Below, in pieces: positions 1 to 8,517 of a stretch of DNA of 64,000 bases. This DNA comes from Bacteroidota bacterium (lineage in GTDB: Bacteria > Bacteroidota > Bacteroidia > Chitinophagales > Chitinophagaceae), in assembly GCA_023433345.1 (NCBI GenBank), contig JAEZDA010000091.1:1-64000 (forward strand), in the 5' to 3' direction. Each line of letters begins with the position of its first letter. Within the stretch, counting starts at the first letter, position 1. The position numbers were made by a program, and so were the translations under genes. Below the pieces are notes generated by a model that ran no database searches, was not told where the DNA came from, and saw only the letters and a list, made by a program, of their open reading frames with translations.

Positions 1-28
1 CTGCACCCTGAACCCTGCACCCTGCATC
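1..28. repeat. Heptad tandem array
   Basis: Four consecutive 7-base units of the ctgcacc / ctgaacc / ctgcatc type run from the first base of the window, so the array may continue to the left. It lies in the spacer before the HTTM gene. The same word family recurs at 5743-5784 (opposite strand), 35716-35743 and 40300-40327. Confidence 0.8.
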
Positions 29-96
29 CGGCAGCTTCATTCTATTCAAAAAATTCGTACTTTGTTCAATTGACATAAACCCTACTACCTGCAAAA

Positions 97-1458
97 ATGC
101 TATTTCCCGCTCGCCTGAAATTTCCGGCTTCAGTGGTGAAGAGTGCTTTCACTCCTACTGACAACAGTGCGCTTGTAGCCTTCAGGGTAATTTTTGGTTT
201 TCTTATCTGCTACCATTGTTCCTTCGCCTTCCTGAGCGGCGCCATAAACGACACCTACATTGAGCCTGAATTTACTTTTGCCTTCATAGGATTTGAATTT
301 TTGAAACCGCTGCCAGGTGCGGGCATGTATTTTTACTTCGCGATAATGTTCCTCCTCGGTATCATGATCATGTTTGCCATCTTTTACCGGTTCGCGATCA
401 TTGCATTCACTGTATTATGGCTTGCCCTGTACCTGATGCAAAAAGCAGACTATAATAATCACCATTACCTTATTTTACTGCTCTCTTTCCTGATGTGCTT
501 TCTTCCTGCCAACAGGTATTTTTCTTTCGATGTTTCGAGACGGAGGGTCAAAAAAAGTATCTCTTGTTCGAGATGGATCTATTGGCTGATCATGACCCAG
601 ATGGCGATCGTTTATCTTTTTGCAGCGATTCATAAACTACAGCCGCACTGGCTTTCCGGAAAATTTCTTTCTATCCAGTTCTCAACGCTTGCACATCATC
701 CCATACTTGGCGGCTTTTACGGAAACCCGGGCTTTGCTAAAGCTGTCAGCATTTCGGGCTTTCTGTTCGATCTTTTGATCATTCCACTTTTACTCTGGAA
801 AAGAACTTCGATCGCTGCGTTTTTTTTCTCGATACTCTTCCACCTTTTCAACTTTTACACTTTTCAAATTGGAATTTTCCCTTTTCTATGCATCGCAGCG
901 AACCTGTTTTTTGTTAATGGCGAGATAGTGCGGCGTATTTTATTTCCTCAAAAACCGCCTCTGGAAACGCTTGTTCATAGCGGCCGGCAGAAAACGAAAA
1001 AATGGATCCTCCAACTTGCCTCGGTGTACCTGTTGTTTCAGCTTTTGATTCCAATGAGGGCCATTCTCTTTCCGGGAAATGTTTTATGGACGGAAGAAGG
1101 TTACAGGATGAGCTGGAGGATGATGCTTCGTACCAAAAGCGGGAGCATCACTTTTAAAGTTGTAGATAGTGATACGAAGGAAGAATGGAGGATAAAGGCT
1201 GCCGATCATTTTTCACCGGCACACAGTCGCTGGCTGGCCACTTCGCCAGACATGATCTGGCAATATGCTCAACACCTCCATAAAGAGTTTAAGAAAAAAG
1301 GACATCGCAACACCGAAGTGTACGCACTAAGTTCGGTGAGTTTGAACAGGGAACCTTTTCACCCGCTTGTCGACAGTTCGGTTGACCTTGCAGAGGTTCA
1401 ATGGAATCATTTCAAACACTCTCCATGGATTCTACCGCACAATAAAACCAGGCATTAA
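97..1458 (+). CDS. HTTM domain-containing membrane protein
   Basis: A 453-residue polytopic membrane protein of the HTTM family, the transmembrane fold shared with vitamin K-dependent gamma-carboxylases. Seen: an N-terminal PTDNSALVAFRVIFG segment, several hydrophobic helices to about residue 325, the DYNNHHYLILLLSFLMCFLP motif near residue 117, and AAIHKLQPHWLSG near 177. These are typical HTTM landmarks. A soluble region of about 120 residues follows the last helix. Its substrate in Bacteroidota is not known, and I see no proof of carboxylase activity. Its TAA stop overlaps the stop of trigger factor on the other strand, sharing the four bases TTAA. Confidence 0.85.
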   Translation: MLFPARLKFPASVVKSAFTPTDNSALVAFRVIFGFLICYHCSFAFLSGAINDTYIEPEFTFAFIGFEFLKPLPGAGMYFYFAIMFLLGIMIMFAIFYRFAIIAFTVLWLALYLMQKADYNNHHYLILLLSFLMCFLPANRYFSFDVSRRRVKKSISCSRWIYWLIMTQMAIVYLFAAIHKLQPHWLSGKFLSIQFSTLAHHPILGGFYGNPGFAKAVSISGFLFDLLIIPLLLWKRTSIAAFFFSILFHLFNFYTFQIGIFPFLCIAANLFFVNGEIVRRILFPQKPPLETLVHSGRQKTKKWILQLASVYLLFQLLIPMRAILFPGNVLWTEEGYRMSWRMMLRTKSGSITFKVVDSDTKEEWRIKAADHFSPAHSRWLATSPDMIWQYAQHLHKEFKKKGHRNTEVYALSSVSLNREPFHPLVDSSVDLAEVQWNHFKHSPWILPHNKTRH

Positions 1459-2822
1459 TGATGATGATTGTGTTGCATTGCAGTCAGTTCATCTGCCGTA
1501 ACAGATTTTTCCACGGGCTTAACCTGCGATTCTACGAAGCCGAAAACTTTTTCAGTGATTAGTCTCCTGTAGGTTGCATCAACCTGCTTCTCATCTTTCA
1601 TCATACGATCGATATAGCTGTCCAGCCAGCTTAGATCTTCACCGATATTCATGTTCCCAAAATAACGGGTCACTTCCTCACGCATGCTTTGCCTCAATTC
1701 ATCGGGAGTTACTTCCAGTTTATTATCCTGAATGATCTTGTCGCTGAGGAGCGTCCATTTTAGCTGGCCACTGAAACCCGGATAGTCATTTTCAGCTTCT
1801 TCCGCTGTTTTAGGTTTATCGCCACCTGATTGCAGCCAGCGCTTCAGGAAAGTTTCCGGAAACTCCATCTCCGTGTTATCAAGCAAAAAGTGGTAAAGCT
1901 GATCGTGCAATTGATTACGGCTTTGAGAATCCCAATACTGTTGTATTTCTTTCTTTAATGTTTCCCTTAGCTCTTCTTCTGTTTTAATGCCTTTGCCCGG
2001 GAAAATTTCGTTGAAGAAATCCTCATTCAGTTCTCTTTTTTCAACAAGGCCGATCTTCACAATTTCAGCGGTAAAATATTTTTCAGCAGAAGATTTATCA
2101 GAGGTGTCAAAGCCCAGGTCTGCCATCATCATCTCAAGCTTATCTGCGGGGAAGGAGTCTGCAAGTTTGAATGTGATCTTCTCACCTTTTTTCTTTCCCA
2201 TCAGTTGTGTTTGCAATGCCGGGGAGAAATATTTCAGCAGTACGGAGTTTTCTTTTGTGATGCCATCTTCTTTCACATTTCCATTCGCATCGCTTTCTGT
2301 GAACAAAACATTGAGCACATTTTCTTCATTATCCACCGTTTCAGGTTCAGTCATGTTCCCGCCCTTGATCTGCATACGGCTTATCTCTTCATCAACCATG
2401 GCATCCGTTGCGGTTACCTTATTTAAGGTAAGTTTTGCTTTGGAGAAATCAGGCAAGGCAAATTCCGGCTTAAGCCCGATTTCAAAATCAAATGAATAAT
2501 CAGATGGATTGTTCGGATCGATGCGATCCATCTTCATGTCTAACGGTAAGGGTTGTGCGAAAATATCTGGTTTCTCTTCGTTCAGATATGAGTACAGTTG
2601 CTTTTCAACGCCACGAATAACCTCCTCGTTAAAAATTGAAGCGCCGTACATTTTTTTGATCATTCCTGCTGGTACCATTCCTTTACGAAACCCCGGAATA
2701 TTTGCCGTTTTGCTGTACTCCTTTAATTTTTTTTCAAATGCAGGCAGGTAATCGCCTTTCTCAATTTTCACGGTAAGCTTATCATTCAGCAATCCGATGT
2801 TTTCCCTTGTAACTGTAGCCAT
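1455..2822 (-). CDS. tig: Trigger factor, ribosome-associated chaperone
   Basis: Cytosolic chaperone that binds the ribosome exit tunnel and shields nascent chains. Seen: the ribosome-docking loop GFRKGMVP near residues 44-51, a middle region of about 155-255 in the position of the FKBP-like PPIase domain, and a long helical C-terminal domain. The PPIase part is divergent, as is common in this phylum, so prolyl isomerase activity is uncertain. The protein ends in HNHHH, a natural His-rich tail. Length 455 aa is close to the family's usual 430-450. It is separated from tRNA-Leu by an intrinsic terminator and so likely has its own promoter. Confidence 0.95.
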   Translation of the reverse strand: MATVTRENIGLLNDKLTVKIEKGDYLPAFEKKLKEYSKTANIPGFRKGMVPAGMIKKMYGASIFNEEVIRGVEKQLYSYLNEEKPDIFAQPLPLDMKMDRIDPNNPSDYSFDFEIGLKPEFALPDFSKAKLTLNKVTATDAMVDEEISRMQIKGGNMTEPETVDNEENVLNVLFTESDANGNVKEDGITKENSVLLKYFSPALQTQLMGKKKGEKITFKLADSFPADKLEMMMADLGFDTSDKSSAEKYFTAEIVKIGLVEKRELNEDFFNEIFPGKGIKTEEELRETLKKEIQQYWDSQSRNQLHDQLYHFLLDNTEMEFPETFLKRWLQSGGDKPKTAEEAENDYPGFSGQLKWTLLSDKIIQDNKLEVTPDELRQSMREEVTRYFGNMNIGEDLSWLDSYIDRMMKDEKQVDATYRRLITEKVFGFVESQVKPVEKSVTADELTAMQHNHHH

Positions 2823-2834
2823 AAAAAATGTTTA

Positions 2835-2874
2835 ATAAAAAAAGGAACAAGGAATCAATATTTTCCTGTTCCTT
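2835..2874 (-). terminator. Intrinsic terminator of tRNA-Leu
   Basis: On the minus strand a 12-base stem (aaggaaca... pairing with tgttcctt, one bulged base, arms 2842-2854 and 2863-2874) is followed by seven T residues at 2841-2835. It lies just after the tRNA and before the tig start, so it should end the tRNA transcript. Confidence 0.8.
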
Positions 2875-2880
2875 ATTTTG

Positions 2881-2962
2881 TGCGGATGATAGGGGTCGAA
2901 CCTACATGCCTTGCGGCGCCAGATCCTAAGTCTGGTGCGTCTGCCAATTTCGCCACATCCGC
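2881..2962 (-). tRNA. tRNA-Leu (anticodon UAG)
   Basis: Read on the minus strand the sequence folds as a class II tRNA: a 7-bp acceptor stem GCGGATG/CATCCGC with discriminator A, a D arm with AAATTGGCAGA, an anticodon stem CCAGA/TCTGG around loop CTTAGGA giving anticodon UAG, a short variable arm, and a T arm with loop TTCGACC. The 3' CCA is not encoded. It reads CUA and other CUN codons. Confidence 0.95.
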
Positions 2963-3132
2963 ATTTTTCGCAATAGCCCGAAAAATCTCCGGCTTAAAGC
3001 GGGTTGCAAAATTATGGATTTTCTTCTTACAGATCGGGCCATTTTTCACAAATTTTCTTAAAGTAGCAGAAGCCGAAACCGTTTTTTCAGGAAATCAGGC
3101 GGATTTGAATTAAATTCGTAGGATACGCATCT

Positions 3133-5361
3133 ATGGAGACCGTTACACCGGCTGAGGCCTACAATCTTACTGAAGAAGAGGAGAAAAAAGAGATCCTGCG
3201 GCAATACCGCGGCCTGCTTCGTGTTCTAAAGCAAAAACTGAAACCGGGAGATAAAGCGCTTTTACGCAGCAGCTTCGAGATGGCCGTGGAGGCCCACAAA
3301 ACCATGCGCCGGAAAAGCGGTGAACCATATATCCTTCACCCTATCGCCGTAGCAAGAATTTGCGTGGAGGAGATCGGCCTCGGCATCCGCAGCACGATCT
3401 GCGCATTGCTGCACGATACAGTGGAAGATACCGATATCACTCTCCAGGATATTCAGCGGGAGTTTGGGCCCGAAGTAGCGAAAATTGTTGACGGGCTCAC
3501 AAAGATCGCGGTGGTGATGGACACTAACACCTCGCAACAGGCTGAGAATTTTCGTAAAATATTATTAACGCTCACCGACGACCCCAGGGTGATACTGATC
3601 AAGCTTGCAGATCGACTTCACAACATGCGCACTATGGATGCCATGAAGCGCGAGAAACAGTTAAAGATCTGCAGTGAAACGATCTATGTGTATGCTCCAC
3701 TTGCTCACCGTATGGGGCTTTATGCTATAAAAACTGAGATGGAGGATCTGGCGATGAAATATATGGAGCCGGATACCTACCGCTACATTGCAAAAAAACT
3801 CCAGGATACCAAGCGCGAGAGATCCCGGTATATCAACGACTTCATCCGGCCCTTAAAGGAAAAACTTGAAAAAGCAGGATCGGTTTTTGAAATTCACGGC
3901 CGGCCAAAAAGCATCCACTCAATTTGGAACAAGATCAAAAAGAAAGGTGTTGCATTTGAGGAAGTATATGACCTGTTTGCCATCCGCATCATTGTTGACT
4001 CGCCACCTGAAAAAGAAAAAGAAGAATGCTGGAAAGTGTACAGCATTATTACCGACTCTTACAACCCTTCACCTGAACGCCTTCGCGACTGGCTGAGCAA
4101 CCCAAAAAGCAATGGATACGAGGCGCTTCATACAACCGTGATGGGCCCGGGCGGAAAATGGGTAGAAGTTCAGATCCGTACCAAAAGAATGAACGAAATC
4201 GCGGAAAAAGGTCTCGCTGCGCATTGGAAATACAAGGAAGGAAAGGAAGATTCAAGCAGGTTCGAAAAATGGTTCCACCAAATAAGAGAGGCGCTAAGCA
4301 ACCAGGATTCAAGTTCGCTTGATTTTCTACAGGACTTTAAAACATCTTTCCTTACGGAAGAAATTTATGTTTATACGCCGAAAGGAGATGTAAAGATGCT
4401 TCCTGTGGGCGCAACTGCGCTGGACTTTGCATTCACCGTGCACACTGCTGTTGGCAGTAAATGCATCGGGGCGAAGGTGAATCATAAATTAGTTCCGCTT
4501 AGCCATAAATTGAGAAGCGGCGACCAGATAGAGATCATCACCAGTTCCAAACAAAAGCCAAACCCTGAGTGGCTGAATTTTGTTGTTACCAGCAAGGCAA
4601 AGTCTAAAATAAAAGACACTCTCAAAGAAGAAAAGCGAGCCATTGCTGAAGAAGGCCGCTACATTCTCCAACGTAAGCTGGATGGAATGAATGCGGTGAT
4701 GAACCAGGCCAATCTTGACGAACTGGCAACATTCTACAAGTTGAATTCATCCCTCGACCTTTTATATGAGGTCGCCATTAAAAAGCTCGACCTGAGGGAG
4801 CTGAAAGATTTTACTGTTCACGGCGACAAGCTAATGCCACCTAAACCGGTGAAGGAAGAGATCAAAGAACCGGAGAATTTCACAAAAACCGACAACAGGA
4901 AAGATACTGAGCTGATCATCTTTGGTGAGAGCAGCGACAAGATCATGTATACGCTTGCCAATTGCTGCAAACCAATTCCGGGCGATGACGTATTTGGATT
5001 CATTACAACAGGTGAAGGGCTAAAAATTCACCGCACGAATTGTCCGAATGCAACAAGACTGCTTTCAAATTATGGGCATCGTGTTGTAAAAACGAAATGG
5101 GCGAAAAACAAAGAGATCTCATTTCTTACGGGCCTGAAAATTATCGGGCTGGATGATGTTGGCGTAATTCATAAGATCACCAACCTTATCAGCGGTGAAC
5201 TTCGGGTGAATATTTCTGCAATGACCATTGAAGCGCGTGACGGAATTTTTGAGGGAAATGTGAAAGTATTTGTGCACGACAAAGATGAGCTTGATAATTT
5301 GGTAAATGAATTGCTTAATCTTCCCGGTATAGAGCGTGTCGACCGTTATGATACCGAATAA
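3133..5361 (+). CDS. Bifunctional (p)ppGpp synthetase/hydrolase (RSH)
   Basis: Cytosolic stringent-response enzyme that makes and degrades (p)ppGpp. The 742-residue length and the order HD hydrolase, synthetase, TGS and ACT fit long RelA/SpoT homologues. Seen: hydrolase motif LLHDTVED with the HD pair at residues 94-95; a synthetase region with GRPKSIHSIWNKI and YDLFAIRIIV; a TGS domain starting at EEIYVYTPKGDV; a C-terminal ACT region. The intact HD box argues for real hydrolase activity, so this is SpoT/Rel-like rather than a hydrolase-dead RelA. It is followed 26 bp later by a small protein gene. Confidence 0.95.
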   Translation: METVTPAEAYNLTEEEEKKEILRQYRGLLRVLKQKLKPGDKALLRSSFEMAVEAHKTMRRKSGEPYILHPIAVARICVEEIGLGIRSTICALLHDTVEDTDITLQDIQREFGPEVAKIVDGLTKIAVVMDTNTSQQAENFRKILLTLTDDPRVILIKLADRLHNMRTMDAMKREKQLKICSETIYVYAPLAHRMGLYAIKTEMEDLAMKYMEPDTYRYIAKKLQDTKRERSRYINDFIRPLKEKLEKAGSVFEIHGRPKSIHSIWNKIKKKGVAFEEVYDLFAIRIIVDSPPEKEKEECWKVYSIITDSYNPSPERLRDWLSNPKSNGYEALHTTVMGPGGKWVEVQIRTKRMNEIAEKGLAAHWKYKEGKEDSSRFEKWFHQIREALSNQDSSSLDFLQDFKTSFLTEEIYVYTPKGDVKMLPVGATALDFAFTVHTAVGSKCIGAKVNHKLVPLSHKLRSGDQIEIITSSKQKPNPEWLNFVVTSKAKSKIKDTLKEEKRAIAEEGRYILQRKLDGMNAVMNQANLDELATFYKLNSSLDLLYEVAIKKLDLRELKDFTVHGDKLMPPKPVKEEIKEPENFTKTDNRKDTELIIFGESSDKIMYTLANCCKPIPGDDVFGFITTGEGLKIHRTNCPNATRLLSNYGHRVVKTKWAKNKEISFLTGLKIIGLDDVGVIHKITNLISGELRVNISAMTIEARDGIFEGNVKVFVHDKDELDNLVNELLNLPGIERVDRYDTE

Positions 5362-5387
5362 TTTTTATCATTAAAATCAAACTAATT

Positions 5388-5741
5388 ATGCAGGACCTTA
5401 TTAACCGTCTCGTTCAAAAGGCCGGACTCACCGCAGAGCAGGCAACGAATTCGCTTCACACTATTAAAGATTATGTGAAGGAAAAATTTCCGATGATGGC
5501 AGGTGCGGTGGATAATCTTTTCGCAACTGACAACACCCAGGCTGCAAGTTCCATGGCGGCAGGAAGTGCGGTGCCGGCCGATAACAGTCCGGATTTTTTA
5601 GATAAGATCAGCGACTTCATTCCGGGAAAAACCGGCGAGAACATTGAGAACCTTGCAAAAAATGCAGCCGGTAAAGCGGGCGATGCGATCGATAGTTTGA
5701 AAGATAAACTCGGCGGAATGTTTGATTCGAAGAAGCCCTAA
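5388..5741 (+). CDS. Small hypothetical protein, Ala/Asp-rich
   Basis: A 117-residue protein I do not recognise. The first 45 residues look like an amphipathic helical bundle (QDLINRLVQKAGLTAEQA), the middle is Ala/Ser/Asn-rich and probably flexible, and the end is again helical with alternating Lys and Asp. There is no signal peptide or membrane segment, so it should be cytosolic. Its ATG sits 26 bp after the RSH gene on the same strand, so the two may share a transcript. The stop runs straight into the longest heptad array of the window. Confidence 0.7.
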   Translation: MQDLINRLVQKAGLTAEQATNSLHTIKDYVKEKFPMMAGAVDNLFATDNTQAASSMAAGSAVPADNSPDFLDKISDFIPGKTGENIENLAKNAAGKAGDAIDSLKDKLGGMFDSKKP

Positions 5742-5742
5742 A

Positions 5743-5872
5743 AAGGTGCAGGATGCATGGCACAGGGACCAGGATGCATGGGAAGATTACAGACGACAGA
5801 TCACAGACGACAGACGACAGACGACAGACTATAGATTACGAACTACCGACTACCGACTACCGACTAATCCCT
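5743..5872. repeat. Long heptad array with drifting words
   Basis: After the preceding stop codon nearly the whole spacer is written at a 7-base period. Units at 5743-5784 are of the aggatgc / atggcac type. After a 4-base phase slip, 12 units run from 5789 to 5872, changing stepwise from acagacg through atagatt and acgaact to accgact. The end enters the last codons of the acyl-CoA dehydrogenase gene. Confidence 0.9.
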
Positions 5873-7010
5873 ACTTCAACACTTCCCTGCTGATCACCAG
5901 CTTTTGGATCTCGCTGGTTCCTTCACCAATTGTGCAAAGTTTGCTGTCGCGATAGAATTTTTCCACCGGAAAATCCTTTGTGTAGCCATAGCCTCCGAAG
6001 ATCTGCACGGCATCGGTGCTCACTTCAACAGAAACTTCGCTCGCATAATATTTCGCCATGGCTGATTCTTTGGTCATAGGCAGGCCTTTCATTTTGAGAT
6101 CGCAGGCCTGGTTGATCAACATTTCTGCAGCCTCGATCTTTGTAGCCATATCGGCAAGCTTGAATGCAATGCCCTGGAAATTGGCTATAGGCTGATCGAA
6201 CTGGTGTCTTTCCTTTGCGTATTGAACGGATGCTTCGTATGCACCTTTTGCGATGCCGAGACTTAATGCTGCAATTGAAATTCTGCCTCCATCCAATACC
6301 TTCATTGATTGCTTAAAACCTTCCCCTACCTCACCAAGACGGTGCGAATCAGGAATCACACAATTATCAAATATCATTTCAGCAGTTTCGCTGGCGCGCA
6401 TGCCAAGTTTGTTCTCCTTCTTGCCGGCATTAAAACCGGGAGTATTACGGTCAACTATAAACGCAGTTGAATTATTCTTTGCCCTTGGCTCTCCTGTACG
6501 GCAGATTACAACGGCAACCTCGCCACTCTTACCGTGAGTGATCCAGCTTTTCGTACCATTGATTACCCAGTTGTCGCCGTCCTTTACCGCGGTTGTTTTC
6601 ATGTTGCCTGCATCGCTGCCGGTGTTGGGCTCGGTCAATCCCCACGCGCCGATGAATTCTGCGGTTGCGAGTTTTGGCAGGTATTTCATTTTTTGCTCTT
6701 CATTTCCAAAGGCGAGAATATGGCCGGTGCAAAGGGAATTATGCGCGGCAAGTGATAAACCTATTGACCCGCAAACCTTCGCCACTTCCTGGATAACGGC
6801 GCTGTATTCAAAATATCCGAGACCGGTTCCGCCATATTGCTCAGGAACTAAAACTCCCATCATACCAAGCTTACCTAGTTCCTTGAAAATATGAACGGGA
6901 AATTCCTGGCTTTCATCCCATTCCATCAGGTTGGGTTTGATGTGCTTTTGGGCAAATTCCCTGGCTGATTGCGCAACCTGCGTAGTGATCTCAGACTGTT
7001 GAAAATCCAT
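5871..7010 (-). CDS. Acyl-CoA dehydrogenase, short-chain type
   Basis: FAD-dependent enzyme that introduces the alpha-beta double bond in acyl-CoA during fatty acid or branched-chain amino acid oxidation, passing electrons to ETF. Seen: the FAD/substrate motif WGLTEPNTGSDAG near residue 125, the helical C-terminal domain starting at DGGRISIAALSLGIAKGAYE, and the catalytic-base segment GEGTSEIQK near the end, with Glu where bacterial butyryl-CoA dehydrogenases have it. Length 379 aa is normal for the short-chain clade. Exact chain length cannot be read from sequence alone. It stands alone, with no ETF genes near. Confidence 0.93.
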   Translation of the reverse strand: MDFQQSEITTQVAQSAREFAQKHIKPNLMEWDESQEFPVHIFKELGKLGMMGVLVPEQYGGTGLGYFEYSAVIQEVAKVCGSIGLSLAAHNSLCTGHILAFGNEEQKMKYLPKLATAEFIGAWGLTEPNTGSDAGNMKTTAVKDGDNWVINGTKSWITHGKSGEVAVVICRTGEPRAKNNSTAFIVDRNTPGFNAGKKENKLGMRASETAEMIFDNCVIPDSHRLGEVGEGFKQSMKVLDGGRISIAALSLGIAKGAYEASVQYAKERHQFDQPIANFQGIAFKLADMATKIEAAEMLINQACDLKMKGLPMTKESAMAKYYASEVSVEVSTDAVQIFGGYGYTKDFPVEKFYRDSKLCTIGEGTSEIQKLVISREVLK

Positions 7011-7114
7011 GCTTTTTGTTTAGGGGCGCAATTTACGGAAATTAGGAGATGTGGCGGGAATGAGCAGAGATGCAGATGTGGAATTGAATGTAATTGCCCC
7101 TTTTTGCTCGCTCG

Positions 7115-7373
7115 CTACTTTTTTATAAACTTTTCAGTTGCGATCAATTCGTTCTTTCTAATAACTTTTATAATGTAAACGCCAGAAATTAGATTACGGA
7201 CATCAATACCATTTTCAAAATAGGTTATTGCAACCGTCTTGTTTAATCTACCCAAACATATCAAAAATGATGAATTGGTCATTCACCCGTAGGTTTTCAA
7301 CAACAGTTTCCTGGCTCGCAGGATTGGGTGAAATCCTTATAGGTAAACCGGAGCAATTACTATTCGCAGTTTA
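7115..7373 (-). pseudogene. Frameshifted remnant of a T9SS sorting domain
   Basis: Translating the minus strand gives a piece that reads SGLPIRISPNPASQETVV, continues to FDMFG, then hits a stop. Moving one base at the GGG run near 7252 restores the frame, giving GRLNKTVAITYFENG and GVYIIKVIRKNELIATEKF before KK and a stop at 7115. The pattern (SPNPA, hydrophobic strand, DMFGR, NGIDVRNLISGVY, KFIKK end) is that of a type A C-terminal signal of the type IX secretion system. The passenger part is gone; an in-frame stop lies near 7374. So this is a decayed 3' end of a secreted-protein gene. The rest of the 7011-7579 spacer holds an inverted repeat and no gene. Confidence 0.8.
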
Positions 7374-7461
7374 TTAGTTCGTTATCGTATATAGTTTACT
7401 GCGAGAATCAGCGCATCAGACGATTACGATGAATAAGTTTTTACCAGAAGAATTTTCGTTT

Positions 7462-7504
7462 ATCAGCGGGAACCTCTGTTTCGCACCGAATATTTCCCGC
7501 TGAT
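7462..7504. repeat. Perfect 11-bp inverted repeat
   Basis: atcagcgggaa at 7462-7472 is matched by its exact reverse complement at 7494-7504, with a 21-base loop. There is no T tract on either side, so it is not a standard terminator. It lies in the gene-poor spacer next to the sorting-domain remnant. Function unknown. Confidence 0.6.
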
Positions 7505-7579
7505 TTCCGCAGATTGAAATGCACCGCAGATGCGCGCGAATCAAGTATGCCACTATTTTTTTTGCCGAACAGTAATGGT

Positions 7580-8476
7580 TTAAGATTGAACAGCCAGGTA
7601 CTCTTTCATCTTCTCAAACACCTCGGCACCAATTCCCTGAATTTTATTCAGATCATCAACACTTTCAAATTTTCCGTGCTGTGTGCGATAAGCAATAATT
7701 AACGACGCAATTTTATAACGGATATATGGATGCAATTGAAGTTCTTCTTTTGTTGCCGTGTTGATGTTGATCATTCTGACTTCAAAAGGTGCCATTTTCA
7801 GATTGCCCTTAATTTTTTGAAAGGTACTATCTGGAAGTCCGTATGTTTCTGCAACCTGCTCTATCGCATAAAATCCGCCGAGCTTTTCGCGGAAAGTGAT
7901 TATTCTTTTTGCCAGGGTCGGACCGATACCTGGTAGCGATTCAAATGCGGCGCTGTCGCCATAATTAATATCTACCGATCTCTGCTGAAACCTGAATTCC
8001 TTTTTCCCGAATGATTCTCTTTTCGCGTTTTGCGTTGATGCAATTTGAACATAAGGAGTTAATCTTAGGGACAGTTCGGGCTTGAGGCCGTAAATTTTTT
8101 TTATGTCTTCCGGCTTATTAAACTTTCCTCCTTTTGAAATATATTTTCTAACGCTTGCCGCGGCCTTTGGAGACAATCCGAGTTTCACCCAGCCGGCTTC
8201 ATCGATTGTATTGGGATCAAAATTGAAAAGCTCCGGCGCAGAAACAGAAGTTGAATTTGCATTACTTTTTTCGCGGTTCTCATACACGGAAATTGAATCT
8301 GAAAATATCTTTAGCCGCGTCCAGTCGCGCGAATCTTTGTAAACAATCTCTTCCGGGGGCAGGGCTTCAAGTAAGAAAGGGATCGATTTTGCAATGATCG
8401 AAATTATCACGAGGGTGATGATGCCGTTTCTTTCCCGCCGGGAAAAATGCAGGATATGTTGCCTTTCATTTCGCAT
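7580..8476 (-). CDS. ComEA-like helix-hairpin-helix protein
   Basis: A 298-residue protein with one N-terminal membrane helix (NGIITLVIISIIAKSIPFLL, residues about 17-36) and three helix-hairpin-helix units after it: one around residue 95 (GLSPKAAASVRKYISKGG), one around 180 (SLPGIGPTLAKRIITFREKL) and one at the end (INTATKEELQLHPYIRYKIA then GIGAEVFEKMKEYL). The architecture, membrane anchor plus ComEA-type HhH repeats, suggests binding of DNA outside the cytoplasmic membrane, as in DNA uptake. A role in competence is inferred; no other com genes are adjacent (the nearest is comF at 46.6 kb). Confidence 0.85.
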   Translation of the reverse strand: MRNERQHILHFSRRERNGIITLVIISIIAKSIPFLLEALPPEEIVYKDSRDWTRLKIFSDSISVYENREKSNANSTSVSAPELFNFDPNTIDEAGWVKLGLSPKAAASVRKYISKGGKFNKPEDIKKIYGLKPELSLRLTPYVQIASTQNAKRESFGKKEFRFQQRSVDINYGDSAAFESLPGIGPTLAKRIITFREKLGGFYAIEQVAETYGLPDSTFQKIKGNLKMAPFEVRMININTATKEELQLHPYIRYKIASLIIAYRTQHGKFESVDDLNKIQGIGAEVFEKMKEYLAVQS

Positions 8477-8517
8477 ACGGAAAAGTAAAGGGCAGACGAG
8501 TGACTGGCAATAACCGA

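Noticed and set aside
2880..3113. Plus-strand open frame of 77 codons over the tRNA-Leu
   Set aside because: It runs across a well-folded tRNA gene on the other strand and has no conserved domain.
5743..5872. Possible CRISPR array in the repeated spacer
   Set aside because: Units are 7 bases and continuous, with no unique spacers between longer repeats and no cas genes nearby.
7462..7504. Ends of an insertion sequence
   Set aside because: The 11-bp inverted repeat is only 43 bases long overall, with no transposase and no target duplication.
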